In this document: positions 1 to 7,390 of the stretch, piece by piece
How the letters are laid out: each line of letters begins with the position of its first letter
How positions within the stretch are numbered: position 1 is the first letter of the stretch
Assembly: GCF_014069875.1 (NCBI RefSeq)
Contig: NZ_CP059676.1
Span: 2,170,001 to 2,234,000, forward strand
Reading direction: 5' to 3'
DNA length: 64,000 nt
Origin: Flaviflexus equikiangi
Lineage (GTDB): Bacteria > Actinomycetota > Actinomycetes > Actinomycetales > Actinomycetaceae
Made by a program: the position numbers and the translations under genes
Notes under the pieces: model-generated
The model's input: only the letters and a program-made list of their open reading frames with translations
Databases searched by the model: none
Told to the model about the DNA's origin: nothing

Positions 1-1
1 C

Positions 2-577
2 CAGGACAACATCCCCACGAAGGACCTGGCTTTTATCCTCGGCATGAGGGTCGCATCCCTCAACGAGCTGCTGGTCAAGCTCGAGGCCGCGGGCCTCGTG
101 ACACGGTCTCAGTCAGAGGAGGATCGCCGCATCGTCCTCATCTCCCTCACGGAAGATGGTCGAAGCATCGAACAGCTTCAACCCGAAACCCCCGATGCGT
201 TCGCACCGCTGACGGACGAGCAGCGGGCCCAGCTCGACGAGATTCTCGATCGCATGATCGACCATCTCGAGTCTCTGACGGAGCAGTCCGAGAGCTCCGA
301 CCTGACATCATGGACCGAGCGCGCCCGAGAGCGCCTTGGAGAGGACCGCTTCGAAGCTTGGCTGAAGGATGCCGAGAAGCTCGGCCCGGACAGCCCCCTT
401 CACCGCTTCGGCCGACGTCGCGGCATCCACGACATTGACGGCGGACATCACCACGGCAACCGCGAACACCGAGGCGGATGCGAGGGAAAGCGACAAGGAA
501 AGGGTCGCCGCGGGGACTGCGAAGGTCACGGGCACGAAGGTCACGGGCACGAACGTCACCACGGCGACCACAGCTGA
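2..577 (+). CDS. MarR-family transcriptional regulator with His-rich tail (5' end outside window)
   Basis: The reading frame is open from base 2, so the gene starts upstream of the window. The visible part begins in the DNA-recognition region of a MarR winged helix: an LGM-RVASLNELLVKLEAAGLV helix, followed by the wing with the typical SEEDRRIVLISLT signature of MarR proteins (D-x-R). A dimerisation helix follows (LTDEQRAQLDEILDRMIDHL). The last 55 or so residues are unusual: glycine, arginine and histidine rich, with HHH, HGHEGHGHERHH and two cysteines, and they resemble metal-binding tails. MarR proteins are dimeric repressors that respond to small ligands, redox state or metals. Metal sensing here is inference. 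A perfect hairpin follows the stop codon directly. Confidence 0.85.
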   Translation, partial: QDNIPTKDLAFILGMRVASLNELLVKLEAAGLVTRSQSEEDRRIVLISLTEDGRSIEQLQPETPDAFAPLTDEQRAQLDEILDRMIDHLESLTEQSESSDLTSWTERARERLGEDRFEAWLKDAEKLGPDSPLHRFGRRRGIHDIDGGHHHGNREHRGGCEGKRQGKGRRGDCEGHGHEGHGHERHHGDHS

Positions 578-579
578 AC

Positions 580-606
580 CATGTGGCGGCCCAAGGCCGC
601 CACATG
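580..606 (+). terminator. Perfect hairpin after MarR gene
   Basis: A 12-bp perfect inverted repeat (CATGTGGCGGCC, 580-591, and its complement, 595-606) with a 3-nt loop starts two bases after the MarR stop codon. No T-run follows, as is common for actinobacterial terminators. It could also serve the opposite-strand gene that ends at 625. Confidence 0.6.
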
Positions 607-624
607 CGATCGCACACCCTAGGG

Positions 625-1035
625 CTAATATCCCGTCGTCGCCTGGAGGACAAGGCCCTTGCCGCGCGCCTTGAGCACATGAATGCAGGCACCGCTGGCC
701 TCGTTGACGAGATCGACGGAGAACCAGTCTTTCGAACTCGAGTCGATCATGTCAGTGAAGCCGAGGGGGCGCATGACATCGGCGACGATGTCGAGGACCC
801 TCTCGACGTGGGCGTCGACGATGCCGAACGTCAACCCTCCGTGATGGAGCACGTATCGATTGCCCGACTTTTCGGACGCAGCGCCTCGATCGGCATCGTC
901 AGTGGAGAGCCATTCCTGCTTCCCGAATTCGGCATCGATCCGTTCGCGCACCCGCTCGAAGGCTCGAGCGATGTCAACACGGACATCCCTCAGCAGGCTC
1001 GTTCCAGGTTCAGCCCGGTGGATGCCGTCAGACAT
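625..1035 (-). CDS. Small hypothetical protein
   Basis: Not recognised. A soluble protein of about 136 residues, with no signal peptide or membrane segment from the chosen start. The body looks like a genuine folded alpha/beta domain: DVRVDIARAFERVRERID, then HHGGLTFGIVDAHVERVLDIVADVMRPLGF, then a strand-rich end ACIHVLKARGKGLVLQATTGY. The frame is open up to an ATG at 1203, but the extra 56 residues are Cys/Pro rich and look non-coding, so I start at MSDG. An ATG at 1107 with GAGGAC upstream is an alternative. It is convergent with the MarR gene. Confidence 0.55.
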   Translation of the reverse strand: MSDGIHRAEPGTSLLRDVRVDIARAFERVRERIDAEFGKQEWLSTDDADRGAASEKSGNRYVLHHGGLTFGIVDAHVERVLDIVADVMRPLGFTDMIDSSSKDWFSVDLVNEASGACIHVLKARGKGLVLQATTGY

Positions 1036-1354
1036 GATCAGCCGATCTGTCGCAGGACAGGGGCCGCGGGGCGCGGGAAGCGCACGATAAGGGTGTGGCG
1101 ATGGCATCTTCCATGGAATGTCCTCGGGGCAGTCGTGCCCGCATCGCGGGAGTGAACAGTGCCTACATGATAGCGGGAAAAAAGTGGTTTGTGACCTGCT
1201 CAACAGATTTTGGTGAATTCTGGTGCTATCGGCGCAATTGCGCCGCTTTGATGCCGCATGACATCACTTCACTATCGGACTGAACAGGGCCATGACCAGG
1301 AGACTCTCAGGGAATAGGATCGTGGGAGGACGAGCATCTTTCCGGAGGGACGCA

Positions 1355-2848
1355 ATGTTTCGCATCACGATCACCATCGCGCTTGGGCTCTCGCTCGTGG
1401 CGGCTCTTCCAGCCCAGAGCGCGGAGAGTGACGACTTCAATCCGGGACATATCATCTCCGACGCAGAGTTCTATGACTCCGATTCGATGACTGCGGGCGA
1501 TGTCCAAGCGTTCCTCGAGGACATCAATCCGGCCTGCACTCCAGGCCCTGACGGCACTCCCTGCCTGCAGGACTATCGGGAGGATACCCCGAACACCCCG
1601 GCCCGGAGCGGCTGTCTCGCCCACACGGGACGGGCGGGCGAACTGGCCTCGACCGTGATCGCCGATGTGGCGCGCGAGTGCGGCATCAACCCCAAGGTCT
1701 TCGTTGCCCTGCTCCAGAAGGAACAGGGCCTCGTGACCGCCTCCGGGAGCCTGCTGACCGCGCAGCGCTACGAGCGCGCAACCGGACTCTCCTGCCCGGA
1801 CGGCCCCGATGGTGTGGCGATCTGCGATCCCGCGCACGGCGGCTTCTACAAGCAGGTGCGGGGAGCGGGGGAGAGATACAACGACTACCGTGACAAGCCC
1901 TCGGTCTACCGCCTGTACCGGCCTGGCCAATCATGGGACATCGCCTACAGCCCGGACCGGTCGTGCGGCACCGGCACGGTCTTCATCGAGAACATGGCCA
2001 CGACCCTGCTCTACACGTACACCCCCTACCAGCCCAACCAGGCCGCACTCGACAACCTCTACGGCTCGGGTGACGCCTGCTCCACATACGGGAATCGGAA
2101 TTTCTGGAGGAACTACTCCGATTGGTTCGGCACGCCCGCTTCCCAGACCTGCATTGATTCCGGCACGTGCCAGTTCTATCTCGTCAACGACTGGACAACG
2201 GCACATGCCACTCTCGGCCTGCGGATCACGAACGCACCGTCGGGCACACCCCTGGCGGGGACATGGCGGGCGGGGACGCCCGAGTCCGTCGGCGTGCAGA
2301 GCGGCACGACGCTCTACTTCCGCACGAGCCACGATTCCGGGCCTGCCGACATCTCCTTCCGCTACGGCAGGGCGGGGGACGATCTCTATATCGGCGATTG
2401 GGACGGGGACGGTGTCGACACCCCAGCCGTGAGGCGAGGCAATACGTGGTTCATGACGAACACGATGGGAGAGACGACGGCCGATATCACGTTCCGGTTC
2501 GGCCGCGCCGGCGATCAGGTTCTCATCGGCGACTGGGATGGTGATGGTCGAGACTCCCCGGCAGTGCGCCGCGGCAACAGGATGTACCAGACGAACCATT
2601 TCACTGGCGGCAACGCCGAGCACGAATACAACTACGGCAGGGCGACCGACGCTGTCATCGTGGGCGACTGGGATGGGAACGGCCTCGATACTCTCGGTGT
2701 GCGACGGTCGAACACGTACTACTTGAAGAACAGCACAACGGGCGGGCCGGCCGACATCGTCATGGGCTACGGTCGGGCGCTCGATGAGGTCGTCGTCGGC
2801 GACTGGGACGGCAGCGGCACCGACACGCTCGGCGTCTATCGCCCCTAG
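1355..2848 (+). CDS. Secreted lysozyme-like protein with C-terminal WDGDG (FG-GAP-like) repeats
   Basis: 497 residues. The start is ATG 1355, preceded by GGAGGG, which gives a clean signal peptide (hydrophobic core TITIALGLSLVAAL, likely cleavage after AQSA near residue 23). The earlier ATG at 1292 would only add an arginine-rich leader. Residues about 28-280 contain IISDAEFYDSDSMTAGDVQAFL and VFVALLQKEQGLVT, an arrangement familiar from actinobacterial secreted lysozyme/glucosaminidase-like proteins. The E in KEQG is a candidate catalytic acid. Residues about 300-497 hold four copies of a (I/V)GDWDG(D/N/S)G-x-DTxxVRR unit, each with an FMTN or YLKN-like strand. Such Asp/Gly loops bind calcium in FG-GAP/VCBS beta-propellers. 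A role in wall remodelling or adhesion is inference. It ends flush against a convergent pseudogene. Confidence 0.8.
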   Translation: MFRITITIALGLSLVAALPAQSAESDDFNPGHIISDAEFYDSDSMTAGDVQAFLEDINPACTPGPDGTPCLQDYREDTPNTPARSGCLAHTGRAGELASTVIADVARECGINPKVFVALLQKEQGLVTASGSLLTAQRYERATGLSCPDGPDGVAICDPAHGGFYKQVRGAGERYNDYRDKPSVYRLYRPGQSWDIAYSPDRSCGTGTVFIENMATTLLYTYTPYQPNQAALDNLYGSGDACSTYGNRNFWRNYSDWFGTPASQTCIDSGTCQFYLVNDWTTAHATLGLRITNAPSGTPLAGTWRAGTPESVGVQSGTTLYFRTSHDSGPADISFRYGRAGDDLYIGDWDGDGVDTPAVRRGNTWFMTNTMGETTADITFRFGRAGDQVLIGDWDGDGRDSPAVRRGNRMYQTNHFTGGNAEHEYNYGRATDAVIVGDWDGNGLDTLGVRRSNTYYLKNSTTGGPADIVMGYGRALDEVVVGDWDGSGTDTLGVYRP

Positions 2849-3577
2849 CTACATCTGCTCCCACGAGCCGCAGTCGCTCGTCTCGAAGTCCTGACCCTCT
2901 GCGAGAGTGACCTGCGGGCGCCCGCCCGTGGGGATCCCGTTGGTGACGATCTCCTGTTGGTTCGTTCCTGTTTCGTAGATGGCCCAGTAGTAGAAGCGAT
3001 CGGGCCCGATCTCCTCGGCAAGGCGATACGTCCCCGGCTCAATGTCGAGGCCGACGCTCCACACGCCCTCATTGATGACATGGACGGGAGCCGGCTCGGC
3101 TGCGTCGATCGCGGTCTCTCGTTCGTCGAGCGCCCTCTCGCGCGCATCCAGCTCACCCTCCCTCGCCTCCAGCTCCGTCTCCTGGTCTGCGAGATCACCC
3201 GACTGTCTCTGCATCTCGCCGAGCTACTCCTCCAGGGCCGCAATGTCGGACTCGCGCGCCTCCACCTCCGCCTGGGAGTCGAGAACATTCTGGCGGAGGC
3301 AATCCCGCTCAGCAAGGACAGCCTCCTGCTCGGAGCTCGAATCGAAGAGTACATATCCCAGGCCCACGCCGCCCGCGAGGGCAGCGCTCGAGACCGCTGC
3401 TGCGAGAGCCAGCCCTCTGCGCGGCTTCGGGGGCTGATGTGGGTGCGGGGCATGCCATCCAGCATCATTCGCCGATGCGGCGCTTCGGCCTGGCTGTCCG
3501 TAGGGCGCAGGACCCACCCATCCGCCGCTCACGCCATAAGGCGCTTCCCCCTCGCGCCAGTGCGCTCCATTCGACAT
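2849..3577 (-). pseudogene. Membrane-anchored coiled-coil protein interrupted by an in-frame TAG
   Basis: One continuous reading frame holds two open segments separated by a single TAG at 3224-3226 (minus strand). The first segment starts at MSNGAHW (SD GGGGAG). It has a Gly/Pro/Trp-rich cytoplasmic head, one membrane helix (GLALAAAVSSAALAGGVGLGYVLF) and the start of a coiled coil ending AALEE. After TAG the heptads resume as LGEMQRQSGDLADQETELEAR and lead into a C-terminal globular domain (VWSVGLDIEPGTYRL...CGSWEQM). The coiled coil runs through the stop without a frame change, so GAG or CAG changed to TAG is the simplest explanation. Readthrough or a sequencing error are alternatives. The C-terminal domain resembles secreted domains attached to actinobacterial wall proteins, with GTYR as its landmark. 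Confidence 0.7.
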
Positions 3578-3696
3578 CGTGTCCACTCCCCGAGTATGCC
3601 ACCTCCCCAAAGACGGGCGCACGACCAGCAGTTCTGTTCGAGACTCGAGAAGGCGGTTCCGTTCACGACCGCAGCGCACCTCGACAGCAGGTGCGG

Positions 3697-3900
3697 TTAC
3701 TCAACGCCCCCGTATTCCTTCATCGCCTCCTCGATAAAGGAGGCAACGATGGGCACTTCGAGAGACGCCGGGCGCCAGACGATGGAGATCTCTCGCTTCT
3801 CCTCGGTGCGCAGTGGCAGGAACACCGTCCCCGGCACGTGGAGCGAGGGATCGTCATCCGGAAGGACAGCAATGCCGACTCCTGTGGAGGCAAGCCTCCT
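3697..3900 (-). pseudogene. 3' remnant of a LysR-family regulator
   Basis: About 67 residues match the end of a LysR substrate-binding domain: STGVGIAVLPDDDPSLH, a strand pattern around VFLPLRTEEKREISIVWRP, and a final amphipathic helix (VPIVASFIEEAMKEYGG). There is no helix-turn-helix and no intact start. Homology stops near 3890, where homology to an MFS transporter begins on the other strand. A divergent LysR/MFS pair that has lost both 5' ends and the shared promoter explains this best. Confidence 0.65.
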
Positions 3901-4262
3901 GCTCAGCCTCTTCATGATCGGCTTCCTCCTCACCGGCGCCTTCGTGTCGCTGTACAACTACCTCGGGTACCGGCTTTAGGGCACATTCGACTTCTCGCCG
4001 GGGCCGTCTTCGCGCTCTACATCTTCGGCACGTTCGGTTCCGGCTGGTCAGGGGCAGCCGCGGTCAGGCACGGGGCGCCCAAAGATCCTGCTCATCGGGC
4101 TCCCCCTCATCGCCGTCCCCCACCCATCGTCGGAGTGGGCGCTGGCCTTGTCTTCCATGGGGCGGGATGGACGGCGACGCTCGGCTTCCTCGCCGCCGCC
4201 ATCCTCGCGTCGGGCGCATTCGCGCTCTGGGTTGTGCGCACAGCCCGCGCGGGGAAGCGCTC
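3889..4262 (+). pseudogene. Decayed 3' part of a YnfM-like MFS transporter
   Basis: Pieces of the second half of a major facilitator lie in order but in different frames. First comes SLFMIGFLLTGAFVSLYNYL, whose YNYLGYRL end is typical of YnfM/arabinose-efflux-type transporters. A stop (TAG 3977-3979) follows, then, in another frame, FALYIFGTFGSGWSG, then ILLIGLPLIAV, and finally a last membrane helix (TATLGFLAAAILASGAFALW). One nonsense codon, at least two frameshifts and internal loss make this non-functional. The gene ends just before narI, with which it is convergent. Confidence 0.65.
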
Positions 4263-4285
4263 CTCTCGTTCGCCGGCCGGTCGGC

Positions 4286-5047
4286 CTACCTGCCCTTCGG
4301 CTTGCCGCCGCTGAAGTCGACCGGCTCCCATCCCCTCCGCGGACGCTGCGTCGAGATCGTCTTCTGCCGTGAGCGGTAGACGATGTCGGGCCGGGTCGTG
4401 TACCCGACGGGGGCGGAGAAGGCATGGACGAGCCTCGTGAATGGCCATATCGCAAACAGCAAGAATCCGGCGATGACGTGAAGCTGGAAGGACAGCGGAA
4501 CGCCGATCATGAGCTCTGGATCGGGGTTCGCGATGAAGAGGTTGCGTAGCCAGGGCGAGATCGTCTCCCGATAGTCATAGCCGTGGCCGGAGGTGAAGAC
4601 CTGGTTGATGAGGGTGGCGATGAGGCCGAGAAGAATCGGAACGGCGAGGAAGATGTACATGACCTTGTCGTTCCGGGTCGTCGCGCGGAAAACGTCGCCG
4701 TAGGTACGGCGGCGGATGATGAGGAGGACGAGGCCGACGATCGTCATGAGCCCCGCAATCGTTCCAGGGATCGTCGCGATCCAGTGGTAGACGGTGTCGG
4801 TAATCCCCACGGTCCGCGTCCACGTCTTCGGGATCATGAGTCCGAGGAAGTGCCCGAAGGCGACGAAGAGGATGCCGAAATGGAAGAGCGGGGAGGCGAG
4901 CCTCAGCCACACGGATTCGTAGGACTGTGACGATCGTGTCGTCCACCCGTACTGGTCGTAGCGCCACCGCCACATCATGCCGACGATGAATGTGAAGATC
5001 GTGACATACGGCAGGACAGCCCAGAGGACGATGTCAATGGCTTCCAT
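4286..5047 (-). CDS. narI: Respiratory nitrate reductase gamma subunit (cytochrome b)
   Basis: 253 residues, last gene of the nar operon. NarI is the membrane anchor. It oxidises quinol near the outer face and passes electrons through two b hemes to NarH. Five membrane helices are visible. The two pairs of heme-ligand histidines fit H56 and H66 (PLFHFGILFVAFGHFLGL) and H190 and H208 (FQLHVIAGF...RLVHAFS). The start MEAIDIVLW overlaps the end of narJ by 14 nt, which indicates translational coupling. The longer frame to 5119 only adds an Arg/Trp-rich leader within narJ. Confidence 0.95.
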   Translation of the reverse strand: MEAIDIVLWAVLPYVTIFTFIVGMMWRWRYDQYGWTTRSSQSYESVWLRLASPLFHFGILFVAFGHFLGLMIPKTWTRTVGITDTVYHWIATIPGTIAGLMTIVGLVLLIIRRRTYGDVFRATTRNDKVMYIFLAVPILLGLIATLINQVFTSGHGYDYRETISPWLRNLFIANPDPELMIGVPLSFQLHVIAGFLLFAIWPFTRLVHAFSAPVGYTTRPDIVYRSRQKTISTQRPRRGWEPVDFSGGKPKGR

Positions 5048-5735
5048 TGGTCTCTCCAAACGTGAAGGGCTCGAGCGGGCCCATGGCGGTTGCGCCCACC
5101 ATCTCCGCTGGCGGGCCATCGGTGATGAGCTTGAGGTATCGCTCCTTCGTCGCCCGATCGATTGCCGGGAGCGTCATGCAGATCGCGGCAACGAGCCCCG
5201 CATACGGACTCCCCGAGCTTTCGAGCGTTGTGCGGAGCAGCTCGATGCCCTCGCGGTGTGAGGAGAGCAGGTCGCCCGCGATCTGGGTGTCACCGACGGC
5301 GGAGAACTCGAGGACCATGGGGAGGTAGTCCGGCAGCTCGTCCCGGTCGACCTCACAGCCGCCCGCGCGATAGGCCTCAGTGAAGCGGACGAGCGCCGTG
5401 CCTCTCTTCCTCGTGTCCCCCGTCAGGTAGTACGACAGGTACATCGTCGCCCGCCTCTTGAGGTCGAAGATGCTGACGTAATGCTTCTCCAGCGACTGCA
5501 GATCGTCGAACTCGGGCGCCTCGAGGAAGCGCGACAGCGCCTGGGCGACCGGGGTGGGCAGCTTCGCTGCGGTGAGCTCGCTACGGATGAGGGGGAAATT
5601 CTCATACCGCTCGGGCGTTGGGTAGTCGAGGAGGATCGAGGCGGCCATGTGGATGAGCTGCCGCTGCTCGGCCGAAACACGGACCGACGCCGTCTCCGTT
5701 AGGTGGGAGACGGGGATGAAGGAGGTGGGCAGCAT
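5034..5735 (-). CDS. narJ: Nitrate reductase molybdenum cofactor assembly chaperone
   Basis: 233 residues, an all-helical cytoplasmic TorD/NarJ-type chaperone that holds apo-NarGH until molybdopterin guanine dinucleotide is inserted and the complex docks on NarI. Family landmarks are AASILLDYPTPE near residue 32, FDLKRRATMYLSYYLTGDTRKRG near 90-112, and ELPDYLPMVLEF near 133. The ATG overlaps the narH stop by one base (TGATG), so translation is probably coupled. It lies between narH and narI as in classical narGHJI operons. Confidence 0.94.
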   Translation of the reverse strand: MLPTSFIPVSHLTETASVRVSAEQRQLIHMAASILLDYPTPERYENFPLIRSELTAAKLPTPVAQALSRFLEAPEFDDLQSLEKHYVSIFDLKRRATMYLSYYLTGDTRKRGTALVRFTEAYRAGGCEVDRDELPDYLPMVLEFSAVGDTQIAGDLLSSHREGIELLRTTLESSGSPYAGLVAAICMTLPAIDRATKERYLKLITDGPPAEMVGATAMGPLEPFTFGETNGSH

Positions 5736-7390
5736 CAGTGACCATCCGATCCGGACGGCGGGAAGAGCCCGCCCGTCCCCTTCTTCGGGCTCCAGCCGAA
5801 CAGATTGACCCGGCCCGGGGTCGACGGAGTCGTCGGATCGGTCTCGCGCTGCTTGGCGGAGACCGCCATCATCTGCCCCGCGTTCATGCCCAACCCCGCG
5901 CCGTCGGCGCCGATGCCGGGGCCCGTCATGCCCACCGAGTCCTCGAGCGAGCAGCCTGCCTGGAGGGCGATCTGGTCGAGTTCGCGGGCCGTCTCAGCGT
6001 GAGCCGTCGGGATGACATACCGCTCGTCATAGTCGGCGATCGCCATGAGCCGATACATGTCTTCCATGTCCTCACCCGTCATGCCGACCGCTGACGCGAT
6101 CTCCTCATCGCCGTCGCGGCCGAGGTTGATGTCCCTCATGTAGGACCTCATGGCCGCGAGGCGCCGCAGCGACTTCTCGACCGGCTTCGTGTCGCCTGCC
6201 GTGAAGAGCTCCGCCAGGTATTCGAGCGGCGTCCTCATCTTCGACAGCGCCGTGAAAAGGATCTTGAAGTCCTCCGGATCGGAGGTCGTCTTCGAGACCT
6301 CGTCGACGATGGGGGTGAGTGGCGGGACGTACCAGACCATGGGCAGCGTCCGGTATTCGGGGTGGAGCGGGAGCGCCACCTCGTATCGGGAGATCAGCTG
6401 CCAGACCGGTGACTTCTGGGCGGCGATGATCCAGTCGTGGGGGATGCCCTGACGCTCAGCCTCGTCGACAATCTCCGGATCGAAGGGGTCGAGGAACGCC
6501 GCGCGCTGGGCGTGGAGGAGCTCGTGCTCGTCCTCCACCGACGCCGCCTCCGTCACCCTGTCCGCGTCGTAGAGGACGATGCCGAGGTAGCGCAGGCGAC
6601 CCACGCACGTCTCGGAGCAGACGGTGGGCAGACCGACTTCGATGCGCGGGAAGCACATCGTGCACTTCTCCGCCTTGCCGGACTTGTGGTTGAAATAGAC
6701 CTTCTTGTAGGGGCAGCCCGAGACGCACATCCGCCATCCCCTGCACTGGTCCTGGTCGACGAGGACGATGCCGTCCTCGACTCGCTTGTACATGGCGCCA
6801 GAGGGGCACGACGCGACGCAGGACGGGTTGAGGCAGTGCTCGCAGATCCTCGGGAGGTAGAACATGAAGGTCTTCTCGTATTCGAGCTGAACCTCCTCGT
6901 TCATTTTTGCGAGGATGGGGTCCTTCGCCGCGATCTCCTGAGAGCCGCCAAGGTCATCATCCCAGTTCGCCGACCAGGAGATCTGCATGTCCTCACCCGT
7001 GAGGAGGGACTTGGGCCGTGCCACGGGAACGTGCTGCGAGTTCGCCGGTGCGTTGAGGAGCATGTCGTAGTCGTACGTCCACGGCTCGTAGTAATCGCGG
7101 ATTCCGGGCATGTCCGGGTTGTGGAAGATGTTGAGGAGCTTCTTCGCCCGTCCGCCCGCCTTGAGCTTGAGCTTGCCGTTCCGCTTGCGCTCCCAGCCTC
7201 CCTTCCACTTCTCCTGATCCTCGTAGGCCTTCGGATATCCGAGCCCGGGACGCGTCTCCACGTTGTTGAACCAGACGTACTCCATGCCCTCGCGGTTGGT
7301 CCACACCTGCTTACAGGTGACGGAGCACGTGTGACAGCCGATGCATTTGTCGAGGTTCATGACCATCGACATCTGAGCCATGATTCGCAT
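5735..7390 (-). CDS. narH: Respiratory nitrate reductase beta subunit (iron-sulfur)
   Basis: 551 residues. NarH carries three [4Fe-4S] clusters and one [3Fe-4S] cluster that wire NarI to NarG on the cytoplasmic face. The first motif is CIGCHTCSVTC (C16, C19, C22, C26). The other three follow: CEHCLNPSCVASCP, then CRGWRMCVSGCP, then CTMC and CSETC. Trp in place of Cys in CRGWRMC is the NarH signature of the [3Fe-4S] site. The start codon shares one base with the narG stop (TAATG). An internal ATG at 7381 is a possible alternative start. All cluster ligands appear intact. Confidence 0.96.
   Translation of the reverse strand: MRIMAQMSMVMNLDKCIGCHTCSVTCKQVWTNREGMEYVWFNNVETRPGLGYPKAYEDQEKWKGGWERKRNGKLKLKAGGRAKKLLNIFHNPDMPGIRDYYEPWTYDYDMLLNAPANSQHVPVARPKSLLTGEDMQISWSANWDDDLGGSQEIAAKDPILAKMNEEVQLEYEKTFMFYLPRICEHCLNPSCVASCPSGAMYKRVEDGIVLVDQDQCRGWRMCVSGCPYKKVYFNHKSGKAEKCTMCFPRIEVGLPTVCSETCVGRLRYLGIVLYDADRVTEAASVEDEHELLHAQRAAFLDPFDPEIVDEAERQGIPHDWIIAAQKSPVWQLISRYEVALPLHPEYRTLPMVWYVPPLTPIVDEVSKTTSDPEDFKILFTALSKMRTPLEYLAELFTAGDTKPVEKSLRRLAAMRSYMRDINLGRDGDEEIASAVGMTGEDMEDMYRLMAIADYDERYVIPTAHAETARELDQIALQAGCSLEDSVGMTGPGIGADGAGLGMNAGQMMAVSAKQRETDPTTPSTPGRVNLFGWSPKKGTGGLFPPSGSDGH

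Noticed and set aside
3224-3226. TAG read as selenocysteine/pyrrolysine-type recoding
   Set aside because: Selenocysteine uses TGA, pyrrolysine is not expected in this lineage, and the position is a surface heptad of a coiled coil, where a special residue has no evident use.
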